DNA of 8,077 nt from Armatimonadota bacterium (GTDB taxonomy: Bacteria > Cloacimonadota > Cloacimonadia > Cloacimonadales > TCS61), in contig JAUWNO010000087.1 in NCBI GenBank assembly GCA_030612605.1, positions 1 to 8,077 on the forward strand, written 5' to 3'. The position numbers and the translations under genes were made by a program. The notes beneath the pieces were generated by a model that saw only the letters and a program-made list of their open reading frames with translations, was not told where the DNA came from and made no database searches. How positions within the stretch are numbered: the first letter of the stretch is position 1; each line of letters begins with the position of its first letter. Positions 1 to 5,161 of this stretch are shown here, piece by piece.

Positions 1-703
1 TGGATTCACCAACCACATTCTGAATAAGATTTTCGCTACGTGCAGTTAATCTCTGACCCAGCATCATAGCAAAAGCACTGGAAACGGTCATAATTCCCAA
101 TCCACCAATTTGAATAAGCAGCAAAATAATTGATTTTCCGAACAGCGTGAAATGTGTACCAGTGTTTTTTACGATCAAACCTGTTACACAGGTGGCGGAA
201 GTTGATGTAAAAAGTGCATCTAATAATGAAGTATGCTCACCTTCTACAGTTGCTCTGGGCAGCAATAAAAGAAGTGTACCTATAAAAATGGCAAGCATAA
301 AACTGTAGAGCACAAAAATCGGTGGATTGTGAGCTAATCTATCACGCGATCTTCCTTCATAGCTGGCAAGTGCAAGACCTCTGATGAACATAAACGTCTG
401 CCGTCCAAGAAGATAAAACAGGAAAACTCTTTCCGAGTCCTTTAAGAATATAGCCACTAATATAAAAATAATATCCGGAATTAGATTTCTAATTTTTTCA
501 GATGAAATCCCTTTATTCAAGAATCTCATCAAGTGAAAGAAGAGGAGAGCAAAAATTGTGATAAAAGTATAACTGCGAAATAATAATGCTTCAAGATAAT
601 CTGAAGGAGTGAGAAATAAAATCCTGATGTTTATTATCGCAAATAAGTTAAGAATTATTAAAGCAGTTCTTTCCACTTTAATTGAAAAATTTGGCTTTTC
701 CAT
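1..703 (-). CDS. trkH: TrkH/KtrB-family potassium uptake subunit, N-terminal part (3' end beyond window)
   Basis: This is the membrane-embedded, ion-conducting subunit of a Trk/Ktr K+ uptake system, which normally works with a cytoplasmic NAD-binding TrkA/KtrA partner that is not in the window. I translated the minus strand from the ATG at 703-701 and it stays open for 234 codons to the window edge. Residues 1-115 are a hydrophobic extension with about three or four likely membrane helices (near 12-30, 43-61, 74-88, 92-110). The family core starts near HNPPIFVLYSF (125-135). Residues 165-176 give the first pore loop and selectivity filter (FTSTSATCVTGL), with the filter glycine at G175. A helix containing QIGGLGIMT (198-206) and the LGQRLTARSE segment (215-224) follow, as in KtrB/TrkH. 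The filter looks more KtrB-like than E. coli TrkH-like. The start lies 4 nt after the adk stop with no clear Shine-Dalgarno sequence, which suggests translational coupling. The family call is firm; TrkH versus KtrB is not. Confidence 0.9.
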   Translation of the reverse strand, partial: MEKPNFSIKVERTALIILNLFAIINIRILFLTPSDYLEALLFRSYTFITIFALLFFHLMRFLNKGISSEKIRNLIPDIIFILVAIFLKDSERVFLFYLLGRQTFMFIRGLALASYEGRSRDRLAHNPPIFVLYSFMLAIFIGTLLLLLPRATVEGEHTSLLDALFTSTSATCVTGLIVKNTGTHFTLFGKSIILLLIQIGGLGIMTVSSAFAMMLGQRLTARSENLIQNVVGES

Positions 704-707
704 TTTA

Positions 708-1328
708 TCAATTTATCTTTGAAATGATTTCCTTATTAATTGCTAAAAGAGATTGAGCTGCGTTTATCGTAATGAAGTTGCTTTGCTCTTTAAAAAGCTT
801 AATGACTTTTTCGGTTTCATGATGAAATTTTTCTATTCTTTTTTTGATTGCCTGTTTATTGTCATCTTCCCGAAGAATTAACTCTCCACCACATATATCA
901 CAAACATTTTCTACTTCTGGTTTTTGGAATAAGATATTATAAACCTTCTTACATTTTTTGCATTGTCTGCGAGCTAAGATTCTTTTGATGGCAGTTTCCT
1001 CATCCAATTCGAGTAAAAGAAATTTATCTATTTTAAATTTACTCAATAGAAATTTTGCCTGCTCCAGATTGCGAGGAAAACCATCAAGAAAAAAGCCTTT
1101 TTCAGCTTTGTTCAAAACATCTTCTACAATGGCAAATACATATTCATCCGGCACAAGTTCACCTTTATCAATATACGATTTTGCAATCTTACCTAATTCC
1201 GTCTGATTTTGGATGTTTTCTCTCAATGAATCTCCCACATTAATATGAGGTAACTTATACTTTTGGCTCAGAAGTTCTGCTTGCGTTCCCTTTCCACTTC
1301 CCTGAATTCCCAACAGAACTACATTCAT
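708..1328 (-). CDS. adk: Adenylate kinase, long form with zinc-type LID
   Basis: This cytoplasmic enzyme interconverts ATP + AMP and 2 ADP and so balances adenylate pools. The protein is 206 residues, close to the usual ~214 for bacterial long-form enzymes. The P-loop is at 7-16 (GIQGSGKGTQ), the AMP-binding region runs through about 30-60, and DGFPR is at 82-86. The LID (about 120-157) carries a four-cysteine zinc site, C123-x2-C126 and C143-x2-C146, followed by R153 and DD155-156. R164 continues the conserved arginine series. Two positions depart from the common pattern: Q9 replaces the usual proline of GxPGxGKGT, and V31 stands in INVGDSLR where threonine is usual. The ATG at 1328 is preceded by AGGGAAG (1336-1342 on this strand), about 7 nt away, which supports this start. 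The gene leads an operon with the downstream potassium transporter gene (4-nt gap). It is not beside secY, its frequent location. Confidence 0.97.
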   Translation of the reverse strand: MNVVLLGIQGSGKGTQAELLSQKYKLPHINVGDSLRENIQNQTELGKIAKSYIDKGELVPDEYVFAIVEDVLNKAEKGFFLDGFPRNLEQAKFLLSKFKIDKFLLLELDEETAIKRILARRQCKKCKKVYNILFQKPEVENVCDICGGELILREDDNKQAIKKRIEKFHHETEKVIKLFKEQSNFITINAAQSLLAINKEIISKIN

Positions 1329-1352
1329 TTTTTATCTTCCCTGAAACATTAT

Positions 1353-1433
1353 TTAGTGTTTATCCGTAAACCCCGTAAGATAATTTACACATTTTCAATA
1401 ATTCTTACCATATACTTTTTTATCTAACGGGGT
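1353..1433. repeat. CCCCGT...ACGGGG hairpin repeat, divergent copy upstream of adk
   Basis: The arms at 1371-1383 (CCCCGTAAGATAA) and 1420-1432 (TTATCTAACGGGG) form a 13-bp inverted repeat with one A-A mismatch and a 36-nt loop. Read in the direction of adk, the order is CCCCGTTA, loop, TACGGGGT, then ACGGATAAA. This is the same order as in the repeats before the DUF2723 and uvrA genes. On the plus strand the 5' flank TTAGTGTTTATCCG also resembles TTCGTGTTAATTCG of the 1834-1897 copy, so the orientation of this copy is ambiguous. The near arm lies about 42 nt upstream of the adk start codon, inside its probable leader. It is a divergent member with a longer loop; family membership is an inference. 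Confidence 0.6.
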
Positions 1434-1455
1434 AAAGTATGATTTTTCGATTTCT

Positions 1456-1487
1456 AACTCCCCTAACCCCTCTTTGCAAAAGAGGGG
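1456..1487 (-). repeat. GAGGGG-type REP-like palindrome, copy A (reverse orientation)
   Basis: CCCCTCTTT (1467-1475) and AAAGAGGGG (1479-1487) form a perfect 9-bp stem with a 3-nt loop. An AACTCCCCTA tail sits on the left, which is the reverse complement of the GGGG(T)GAGTT tail on copies B and C. Together with copy B it makes a head-to-head pair with outward-facing tails, similar to the paired REP units (BIMEs) of other bacteria. Confidence 0.8.
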
Positions 1488-1525
1488 AAACATTGATGAA
1501 TTCAGAGGATTCGAGTTCTCACTCT

Positions 1526-1564
1526 CCCCTCTCTTTTCCAAAGAGAGGGGTCGGGGGTGAGTTT
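1526..1564 (+). repeat. GAGGGG-type REP-like palindrome, copy B
   Basis: CCCCTCTCTTT (1526-1536) and AAAGAGAGGGG (1540-1550) form a perfect 11-bp stem with a TCC loop. The tail TCGGGGGTGAGTTT (1551-1564) follows. The stem and tail match copy C at 5012-5053 and, inverted, copy A at 1456-1487. The ~38 bp between copies A and B show no gene. Related repeats are widespread in bacterial intergenic DNA and are sometimes mobilised by REP-associated Y1 transposases. No such transposase gene is in this window. Confidence 0.8.
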
Positions 1565-1671
1565 ACGGATGAACTCTATTTAATCCTTTGGCTAAAATTA
1601 CAAGATTTATTTTATCGTCAAGTTTTACATTTCATTATCAAGATAAACGGTTACATCACTAATCCGGTAAT

Positions 1672-1737
1672 CCAACCTTGAAAAGGTTTACAATCAGAGG
1701 AAATCTCTCAAATAAACATTTTCAATAGTTAGGTTGG
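1672..1737. repeat. Inverted repeat with CCAACCT/AGGTTGG ends
   Basis: CCAACCT at 1672-1678 pairs with AGGTTGG at 1731-1737, and TGAAAA (1679-1684) pairs with TTTTCA (1719-1724) once a 6-nt bulge is allowed. The left arm also holds its own small palindrome, AACCTT-GAA-AAGGTT (1674-1688). It could act as a structured leader element or be a degraded mobile repeat. The palindrome is visible directly; no function can be assigned. Confidence 0.5.
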
Positions 1738-1757
1738 CAGGATGGAATTTTCACCAT

Positions 1758-1799
1758 TGAAAAGGTTCAGCAGGAAGAAAAACCTCTTAAACCTTTTCA
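1758..1799. repeat. Hairpin with 10-bp perfect stem TGAAAAGGTT/AACCTTTTCA
   Basis: The arms at 1758-1767 and 1790-1799 are perfect complements enclosing a 22-nt loop. The left arm overlaps the 16-mer ACCATTGAAAAGGTTC (1753-1768), which recurs with one change at 4566-4581 just after the DUF2723 gene. It also shares the AAGGTT core with the preceding inverted repeat, so the two may be parts of one composite element. No T-tract follows, so it is not an obvious terminator. Confidence 0.55.
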
Positions 1800-1833
1800 G
1801 CAAACTTGGTCATGATTTTGATGATTTTATTTC

Positions 1834-1897
1834 TTCGTGTTAATTCGCCTGCCCCGTAAGGAAGAATGACTGTATCGGGGTGTAATTCGTGGATAAA
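1834..1897 (+). repeat. CCCCG...CGGGG hairpin repeat, copy upstream of the DUF2723 gene
   Basis: The stem is CCCCG (1852-1856) with CGGGG (1876-1880), extendable by a G-T pair, around a 19-nt loop. The flanks are TTCGTGTTAATTCGCCTG on the left and TGTAATTCGTGGATAAA on the right, and both closely match the copy at 5098-5161 before uvrA. Imperfect direct repeats GTGTTAATTCG (1837-1847) and GTGTAATTCG (1880-1889) bracket the hairpin. The element ends 75 nt before the DUF2723 start codon. It may be a leader RNA structure, a dispersed repeat, or both. Confidence 0.75.
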
Positions 1898-1972
1898 TAT
1901 CCTTTTTTATTTCTTGACGATATTTTCAAGTAAAACAATTTTCCATCAATTTTGAGATTATGGAGATAAAAA

Positions 1973-4549
1973 ATGTATTTAAAACCTCAACCTTTTATAA
2001 ATAGAAAAAATAACACATTATATGCTGTGCTTATTTTTGCTGTTTCACTTTTTGTTTATTATTTAACACATGCCCGTTCACTTTCTTTTTGGGATGCAGG
2101 AGAGTATATTACCTGCAGCAGCATTCTCGGAATTCCCCATCCACCTGGAAATCCTTTTTATATTTTATTAGGAAGGTTCTTCACCATTTTTAATTTTGGT
2201 TTTCCTCATGCTCAAGTTGTAAATTTTCTTTCCGGTCTTTTATCATCTTTTGCAGTAATGTTCACTTATCTGTTCACTGTAAAACTTATAACTATGTGGT
2301 TGAAATCTGAAACTGATGCTTACATTGCATATCTCGGTGGATTTATAGCAGCCATGTATACTGCTTTTTCCTTTACATTCTGGACAAATGCCATCGAAGC
2401 AGAAGTGTATTCCGGACTGGTTTTTACTATTAATCTTGTGATTTGGCTCACACTTGTTTGGGTGGAAAAATCTAAAGGTCTTTCTCATCAGAATATTTTA
2501 ATTTTGATAATCTACATTTTCTTTCTTGGTTTTAGTATCCATCAAACTTCTCTGCAAATAGCTCCGGCAGTTCTGTTTATTGTCGTTTATCCATTAATAA
2601 AAGACAATATTAAATCATCAAAATTCTGGACAAGAGCTGTTATCTATACAATCGGATTGGTGATTATCTATCTTATTTTCAATGAAATTGGAAAAAATAC
2701 ACATCTCCCAGCTCTAGCAAAATATATGTTTGCCATTGCATTTGTTGGGATTTTATATTTTCATTTAAAGAAAGAAGTCGCATCCAAAGTCTGGTTATTC
2801 GCTCTTCTTATGATACTGGTTGGATTGAGCACGCATCTTTTCCTGTATATTCGTTCGGAATTCCGTCCATTTATTAATGAAGGTCATCCTCATAATTTGA
2901 AACTATTTACAGATTATATTTTGAGAAGACAATACGGACCGACCAGTATGTTTGTTCGTCGAGCTACTTTTTTGTATCAAATGAAAGAACAATTCTTACG
3001 GTATTTCAGTTGGCAGTTTTTTCATGCTGAAACTTTAGCCGGATGGTTTAGAACACCTCAATTATTTATCCAGACAATTTCAAATTTGATTGTTACACTT
3101 TTAGGTTTTGGTGGAGCTTATTATCATTTTAAGAAGAACAAGCATTCATTCGCTTATTTCTTTTCATTTTTCTTTATGGCTTCCATTGCAATGGTTTTCG
3201 TGATAAATCTCTCTGATACGGAAGTTCGTGATCGTGATTATTTCTATGTTGCAGCCTACAATTTCTGGACTGTTTGGATGGCAATCGGTTCATTAGGATT
3301 AATCAGCTATTTTCGTAAGAAAAGTAAACCGCTTTTTATCCTGATCATATTTTTGGTTTTAGGATTACCAATTTTGAATTTTGCTTCTCAATATCATATT
3401 CACGACCGTCACAAAGAATTCATTGCTCTGGATTATGGACAAAATATTCTTAACAGTGTGGAAGAAAATGCGATTATATTCACAAATGGTGATAATGATA
3501 CTTTCCCTGTCTGGTATGCTCAAGCTGTAGCTGACCCGAATGTAACCGAAAACACTTATCCTGCTCGAGATGTTTTCCCAACTGAAAAAACAAAAGAAGA
3601 TATTGCCAGAGCAATGAAATTTAAAAATGAACAATGTAAAGGGATTCGAAAAGATATTACGATTGCCAACTTGAGTTTATTAAACACTGGCTGGTATATA
3701 AAACAACTGCGAGATAATGAAGGAATTGAATTTGTTTTTCGCGACAAATATGGGAATTCATTACCAATCGAAAAACAGGATGAACTTATTGATCTTTGCC
3801 AGGAAAGTCCAAAATCTCCGTTGTATCCAATGCAAATGCCAAAAGATGTAAAACTGAAAATCAAAGGACAGAATGAAAATGATTATCTCGAAGTAGAATT
3901 TAAAAAAGGAAAAATTCTGTATGTGAAAGACCTCGCTACTTTGCAGATCATTAAAGATAATTACGGAAAGCGTCCAATCTATTTTGCTGTAACCACTCCA
4001 GATGCAATCGGTTTTGAAAAATATCTCCGTAACGAAGGAATGATAGACAGGCTTGTTTCATCCAAAAAAGATTCTCAATACGATATTCAGCGACTGACAA
4101 CCAACATTGATTCAGTATATTCCTATCGCGGGATTTTCGATGAAACCCTATATAAAGATAATAATATGATCCGTCTTTTGAATAATTATGGGGCTGCATA
4201 TATGCGAGCATCACAACATTATCACAAACAAAAAGACTATCCTAATGCGATAATATATATGGAAAAAGGAATCGCTTTTATTCAAGATAAAAGTAGATTT
4301 TATTCCGGTCTTTCTCAACTTTATATTGAAGCAGGTTATTATTTTATCGAAAATGATAATATTGAACAAGGTTTTCTGTTTATTGAAGATGCTATTCAGT
4401 TCAATAAAACAAATGAAAATTTACCATTCATAATTTATCAGGCAGCGGTTTATGCAGATTCAAAGGAACGAGGAATCGAACTTCTTGAAAAGCTCAAAGC
4501 ATATCAGGATACAGCAAATATAAATTCATATATCGAAAATATGAAATAG
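1973..4549 (+). CDS. DUF2723 GT-C-like membrane protein with C-terminal TPR-like tail (putative protein O-mannosyltransferase relative)
   Basis: This is an 858-residue inner-membrane protein of the DUF2723 family. The family includes human TMEM260, reported as a protein O-mannosyltransferase, so transfer of sugar from a lipid carrier to an envelope protein is the likely role. Substrate and product here are inference. About a dozen hydrophobic segments fill residues 15-475. After the first comes SFWDAGEYIT with acidic D41 and E44, the acidic loop expected of GT-C enzymes, then HPPGNPFY (56-63). EVRDRDYFY (417-425) and NGDNDTFPVWY (505-515) match family signatures. The part after ~480 looks soluble and ends in TPR-like helices (about 737-858). 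GGAG (1962-1965) lies 7 nt before the ATG and supports the start. The gene stands alone, divergent from adk and 614 bp from uvrA, so context does not reveal its acceptor protein. Confidence 0.85.
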   Translation: MYLKPQPFINRKNNTLYAVLIFAVSLFVYYLTHARSLSFWDAGEYITCSSILGIPHPPGNPFYILLGRFFTIFNFGFPHAQVVNFLSGLLSSFAVMFTYLFTVKLITMWLKSETDAYIAYLGGFIAAMYTAFSFTFWTNAIEAEVYSGLVFTINLVIWLTLVWVEKSKGLSHQNILILIIYIFFLGFSIHQTSLQIAPAVLFIVVYPLIKDNIKSSKFWTRAVIYTIGLVIIYLIFNEIGKNTHLPALAKYMFAIAFVGILYFHLKKEVASKVWLFALLMILVGLSTHLFLYIRSEFRPFINEGHPHNLKLFTDYILRRQYGPTSMFVRRATFLYQMKEQFLRYFSWQFFHAETLAGWFRTPQLFIQTISNLIVTLLGFGGAYYHFKKNKHSFAYFFSFFFMASIAMVFVINLSDTEVRDRDYFYVAAYNFWTVWMAIGSLGLISYFRKKSKPLFILIIFLVLGLPILNFASQYHIHDRHKEFIALDYGQNILNSVEENAIIFTNGDNDTFPVWYAQAVADPNVTENTYPARDVFPTEKTKEDIARAMKFKNEQCKGIRKDITIANLSLLNTGWYIKQLRDNEGIEFVFRDKYGNSLPIEKQDELIDLCQESPKSPLYPMQMPKDVKLKIKGQNENDYLEVEFKKGKILYVKDLATLQIIKDNYGKRPIYFAVTTPDAIGFEKYLRNEGMIDRLVSSKKDSQYDIQRLTTNIDSVYSYRGIFDETLYKDNNMIRLLNNYGAAYMRASQHYHKQKDYPNAIIYMEKGIAFIQDKSRFYSGLSQLYIEAGYYFIENDNIEQGFLFIEDAIQFNKTNENLPFIIYQAAVYADSKERGIELLEKLKAYQDTANINSYIENMK

Positions 4550-4565
4550 ACATGAAATTATGGAT

Positions 4566-4579
4566 ACCATTGAAATGGT
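4566..4579 (+). terminator. Small hairpin after the DUF2723 stop, possible weak terminator
   Basis: ACCATT and AATGGT form a perfect 6-bp stem with a 2-nt GA gap, 16 nt after the stop codon, followed by a T-rich stretch (TCCTTTATTTT). The stem is short and AT-rich and the tract is interrupted, so the termination role is tentative. The sequence also matches 15 of 16 bases of the motif at 1753-1768, so it may instead be part of a repeat. Confidence 0.3.
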
Positions 4580-4602
4580 TCCTTTATTTTGATTTCGTTC
4601 AA

Positions 4603-4734
4603 TTTCCCATAAATGAATTTATGGGTTTCTGAAAAAAGTTTATAAGTGTTTTTTACTCCTTCCGAACTAAAAAGTTCGGAAGGAGAAAACAATATGTCGG
4701 AAATTTAATGCACTCATTAATAATTTATGGGAAA
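4603..4734. repeat. 132-bp nested inverted-repeat element, MITE-like
   Basis: A perfect 12-bp inverted repeat, TTTCCCATAAAT at 4603-4614 and ATTTATGGGAAA at 4723-4734, brackets a central strong hairpin (4656-4685). The centres of the two palindromes differ by only about 2 bp. The left arm is itself half of a perfect 9-bp palindrome, CCCATAAAT-GA-ATTTATGGG (4606-4625). There is no open reading frame inside. The layout fits a small non-autonomous mobile element or a large RNA structure. Neither a target-site duplication nor a partner transposase gene is evident here. Confidence 0.55.
4656..4685. repeat. Perfect 13-bp hairpin with AAAA loop
   Basis: CTCCTTCCGAACT (4656-4668) and AGTTCGGAAGGAG (4673-4685) pair perfectly around AAAA. 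After one A-A mismatch three more A-T pairs extend the stem to 4652-4689. In the plus direction T's precede it and A's follow it, so an RNA would lack the 3' U-tract of an intrinsic terminator on either strand. It is the strongest hairpin in the window and forms the core of the nested element at 4603-4734. Confidence 0.8.
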
Positions 4735-4785
4735 AATTTAATTGTTAATAACATTTTCCCACTTCATTTTAAGCTATCTAACTTG

Positions 4786-4814
4786 TTGGAGTGAAGACAG
4801 ATATGGATTATAAT
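4786..4814 (+). promoter_or_regulatory. Weak sigma70-like promoter candidate
   Basis: TATAAT at 4809-4814 matches the -10 consensus exactly, with TTGGAG at 4786-4791 as a poor -35 box (3 of 6) at 17-bp spacing. Transcription would begin near 4821 and run toward uvrA through the structured intergenic DNA. In such AT-rich sequence a chance TATAAT is likely. Confidence 0.2.
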
Positions 4815-4882
4815 AGACAAATTTTACGAGAAATCGGGATAATAAGCTTGTATTCATCCTAAACTCATCCTGCTGCCTGCAC

Positions 4883-4902
4883 CGCCGAAGCTGGCGAAGG
4901 CG
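4883..4902. repeat. GC-rich palindromic patch with symmetric GAA/GAA internal loop
   Basis: CGCC (4883-4886) pairs with GGCG (4899-4902), and an inner GC/GC pair set is separated from it by GAA on both sides. Such a symmetric loop could form sheared G-A pairs in RNA. The patch around 4870-4906 is strikingly GC-rich against its surroundings. It resembles the GCCGAAGC...GCGAAGGC-type repeats I know as widespread in environmental bacterial genomes. It is therefore more likely an acquired repeat than a native regulatory site. Confidence 0.45.
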
Positions 4903-4904
4903 TG

Positions 4905-4951
4905 TCCTTCTCTTTTTGATGAAAATATGGAAGATATTCCAAAGAGAAGGA
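4905..4951. repeat. Hairpin with perfect 11-bp arms
   Basis: TCCTTCTCTTT (4905-4915) and AAAGAGAAGGA (4941-4951) are perfect complements around a 25-nt loop. The loop holds a smaller GGAA-GATA-TTCC hairpin (4929-4940). It lies directly beside the GC-rich patch at 4883-4902 and may be part of the same element. No T-tract follows on the plus strand. Confidence 0.55.
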
Positions 4952-5011
4952 ACATAAGAAAAGCAAGAAGAAATAAGAAAATGCATCAACCATATTTAGG
5001 ACTGGACAGTC

Positions 5012-5053
5012 ATCCCTCTCTTGTGATAAAGAGAGGGATTGAGGGTGAGTTAG
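5012..5053 (+). repeat. GAGGGG-type REP-like palindrome, copy C
   Basis: ATCCCTCTCTT (5012-5022) and AAGAGAGGGAT (5029-5039) form a perfect 11-bp stem with a 6-nt loop. The tail GAGGGTGAGTTAG follows. The stem and tail match copy B at 1526-1564, which shows a dispersed family. Stem base changes (CCCC to TCCC, GGGG to GGGA) are compensatory, so pairing is preserved between copies. Confidence 0.75.
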
Positions 5054-5060
5054 AAAAAAA

Positions 5061-5090
5061 TTAAAAATTGAAATGAGAAAGATTTATAAT
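5061..5090 (+). promoter_or_regulatory. Candidate sigma70-type promoter for uvrA
   Basis: TATAAT at 5085-5090 is a perfect -10 box, and TTAAAA at 5061-5066 matches 4 of 6 -35 positions at an 18-bp spacing. The predicted start near 5097 falls at the first base of the CCCCGT hairpin repeat. The uvrA leader would then be almost exactly that repeat. I saw no LexA-type operator, so SOS control is not supported here. The -35 box is weak and the background is AT-rich. Confidence 0.4.
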
Positions 5091-5097
5091 TATTTTT

Positions 5098-5161
5098 TTC
5101 GTGTCTTTTCGCCTGCCCCGTTAAATCTCTTTTATTTAATGGGGTGTTTTTCGCGGGTAAA
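5098..5161 (+). repeat. CCCCGT...GGGGT hairpin repeat, copy forming the uvrA leader
   Basis: CCCCGTTAAAT (5116-5126) pairs with ATTTAATGGGG (5134-5144) over 11 bp, with one G-U pair, around a 7-nt CTCTTTT loop. The left flank TTCGTGTCTTTTCGCCTG and right flank TGTTTTTCGCGGGTAAA match the copy at 1834-1897. Direct repeats GTGTCTTTTCG (5101-5111) and GTGTTTTTCG (5144-5153) bracket the hairpin. The GGG at 5155-5157, 6 nt before the uvrA ATG, is the only visible ribosome-binding candidate, so the repeat appears to supply the translation start region. The CTCTTTT loop and the GGGGTGTTTTT tail could also act as a short attenuator; this is untested. Confidence 0.75.

Larger units (their letters stand above)
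1329..1972. other. Divergent intergenic region filled with palindromic repeats
   Basis: This 644-bp gap separates adk (leftward) from the DUF2723 gene (rightward), so it should hold promoters for both. I could not pick out a convincing promoter for either. It contains, in order, a long-armed CCCCGT hairpin (1371-1432), an inverted pair of GAGGGG-type hairpins (1456-1564), two AAGGTT/AACCTT inverted repeats (1672-1737 and 1758-1799) and a second CCCCG...CGGGG repeat (1834-1897). The stretches 1565-1671 and 1898-1961 show nothing I can name. An open frame at 1439-1681 runs through the repeats and is not credible as a gene. Confidence 0.8.

Noticed and set aside
1411..1437. Minus-strand promoter for adk (TTTACC with TATATG at 16 bp)
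   Set aside because: Both boxes match only 4 of 6 positions and overlap the hairpin arm, so in this AT-rich DNA it cannot be distinguished from chance.
1456..1564. Possible CRISPR repeats or short array
   Set aside because: The two palindromes are in opposite orientation and there are no regularly spaced direct repeats with spacers.
1439..1681. 80-codon plus-strand open frame in the adk-DUF2723 intergenic region
   Set aside because: It is read straight through the REP-like palindromes and yields repeat-derived phrases such as PLTPLCKRGE. It has no ribosome binding site and no recognisable domain.
1914..1942. TTGACG as a -35 box for the DUF2723 gene
   Set aside because: No acceptable -10 box is found at 16-18 bp; AATTTT matches only 2 of 6 positions.
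4774..4989. 71-codon minus-strand open frame before uvrA
   Set aside because: It crosses the GC-rich patch and the 11-bp hairpin, has low-complexity basic sequence and resembles no known family.
4927..5064. Plus-strand small open frame (about 41 codons) starting MEDIPKRR
   Set aside because: It lies over two palindromic repeats, has no clear Shine-Dalgarno sequence and its content is explained by the repeats.
5098..5161. Known riboswitch or T-box in the uvrA leader
   Set aside because: It is a single short hairpin with no junctions or conserved aptamer cores that I recognise, and it recurs before unrelated genes.
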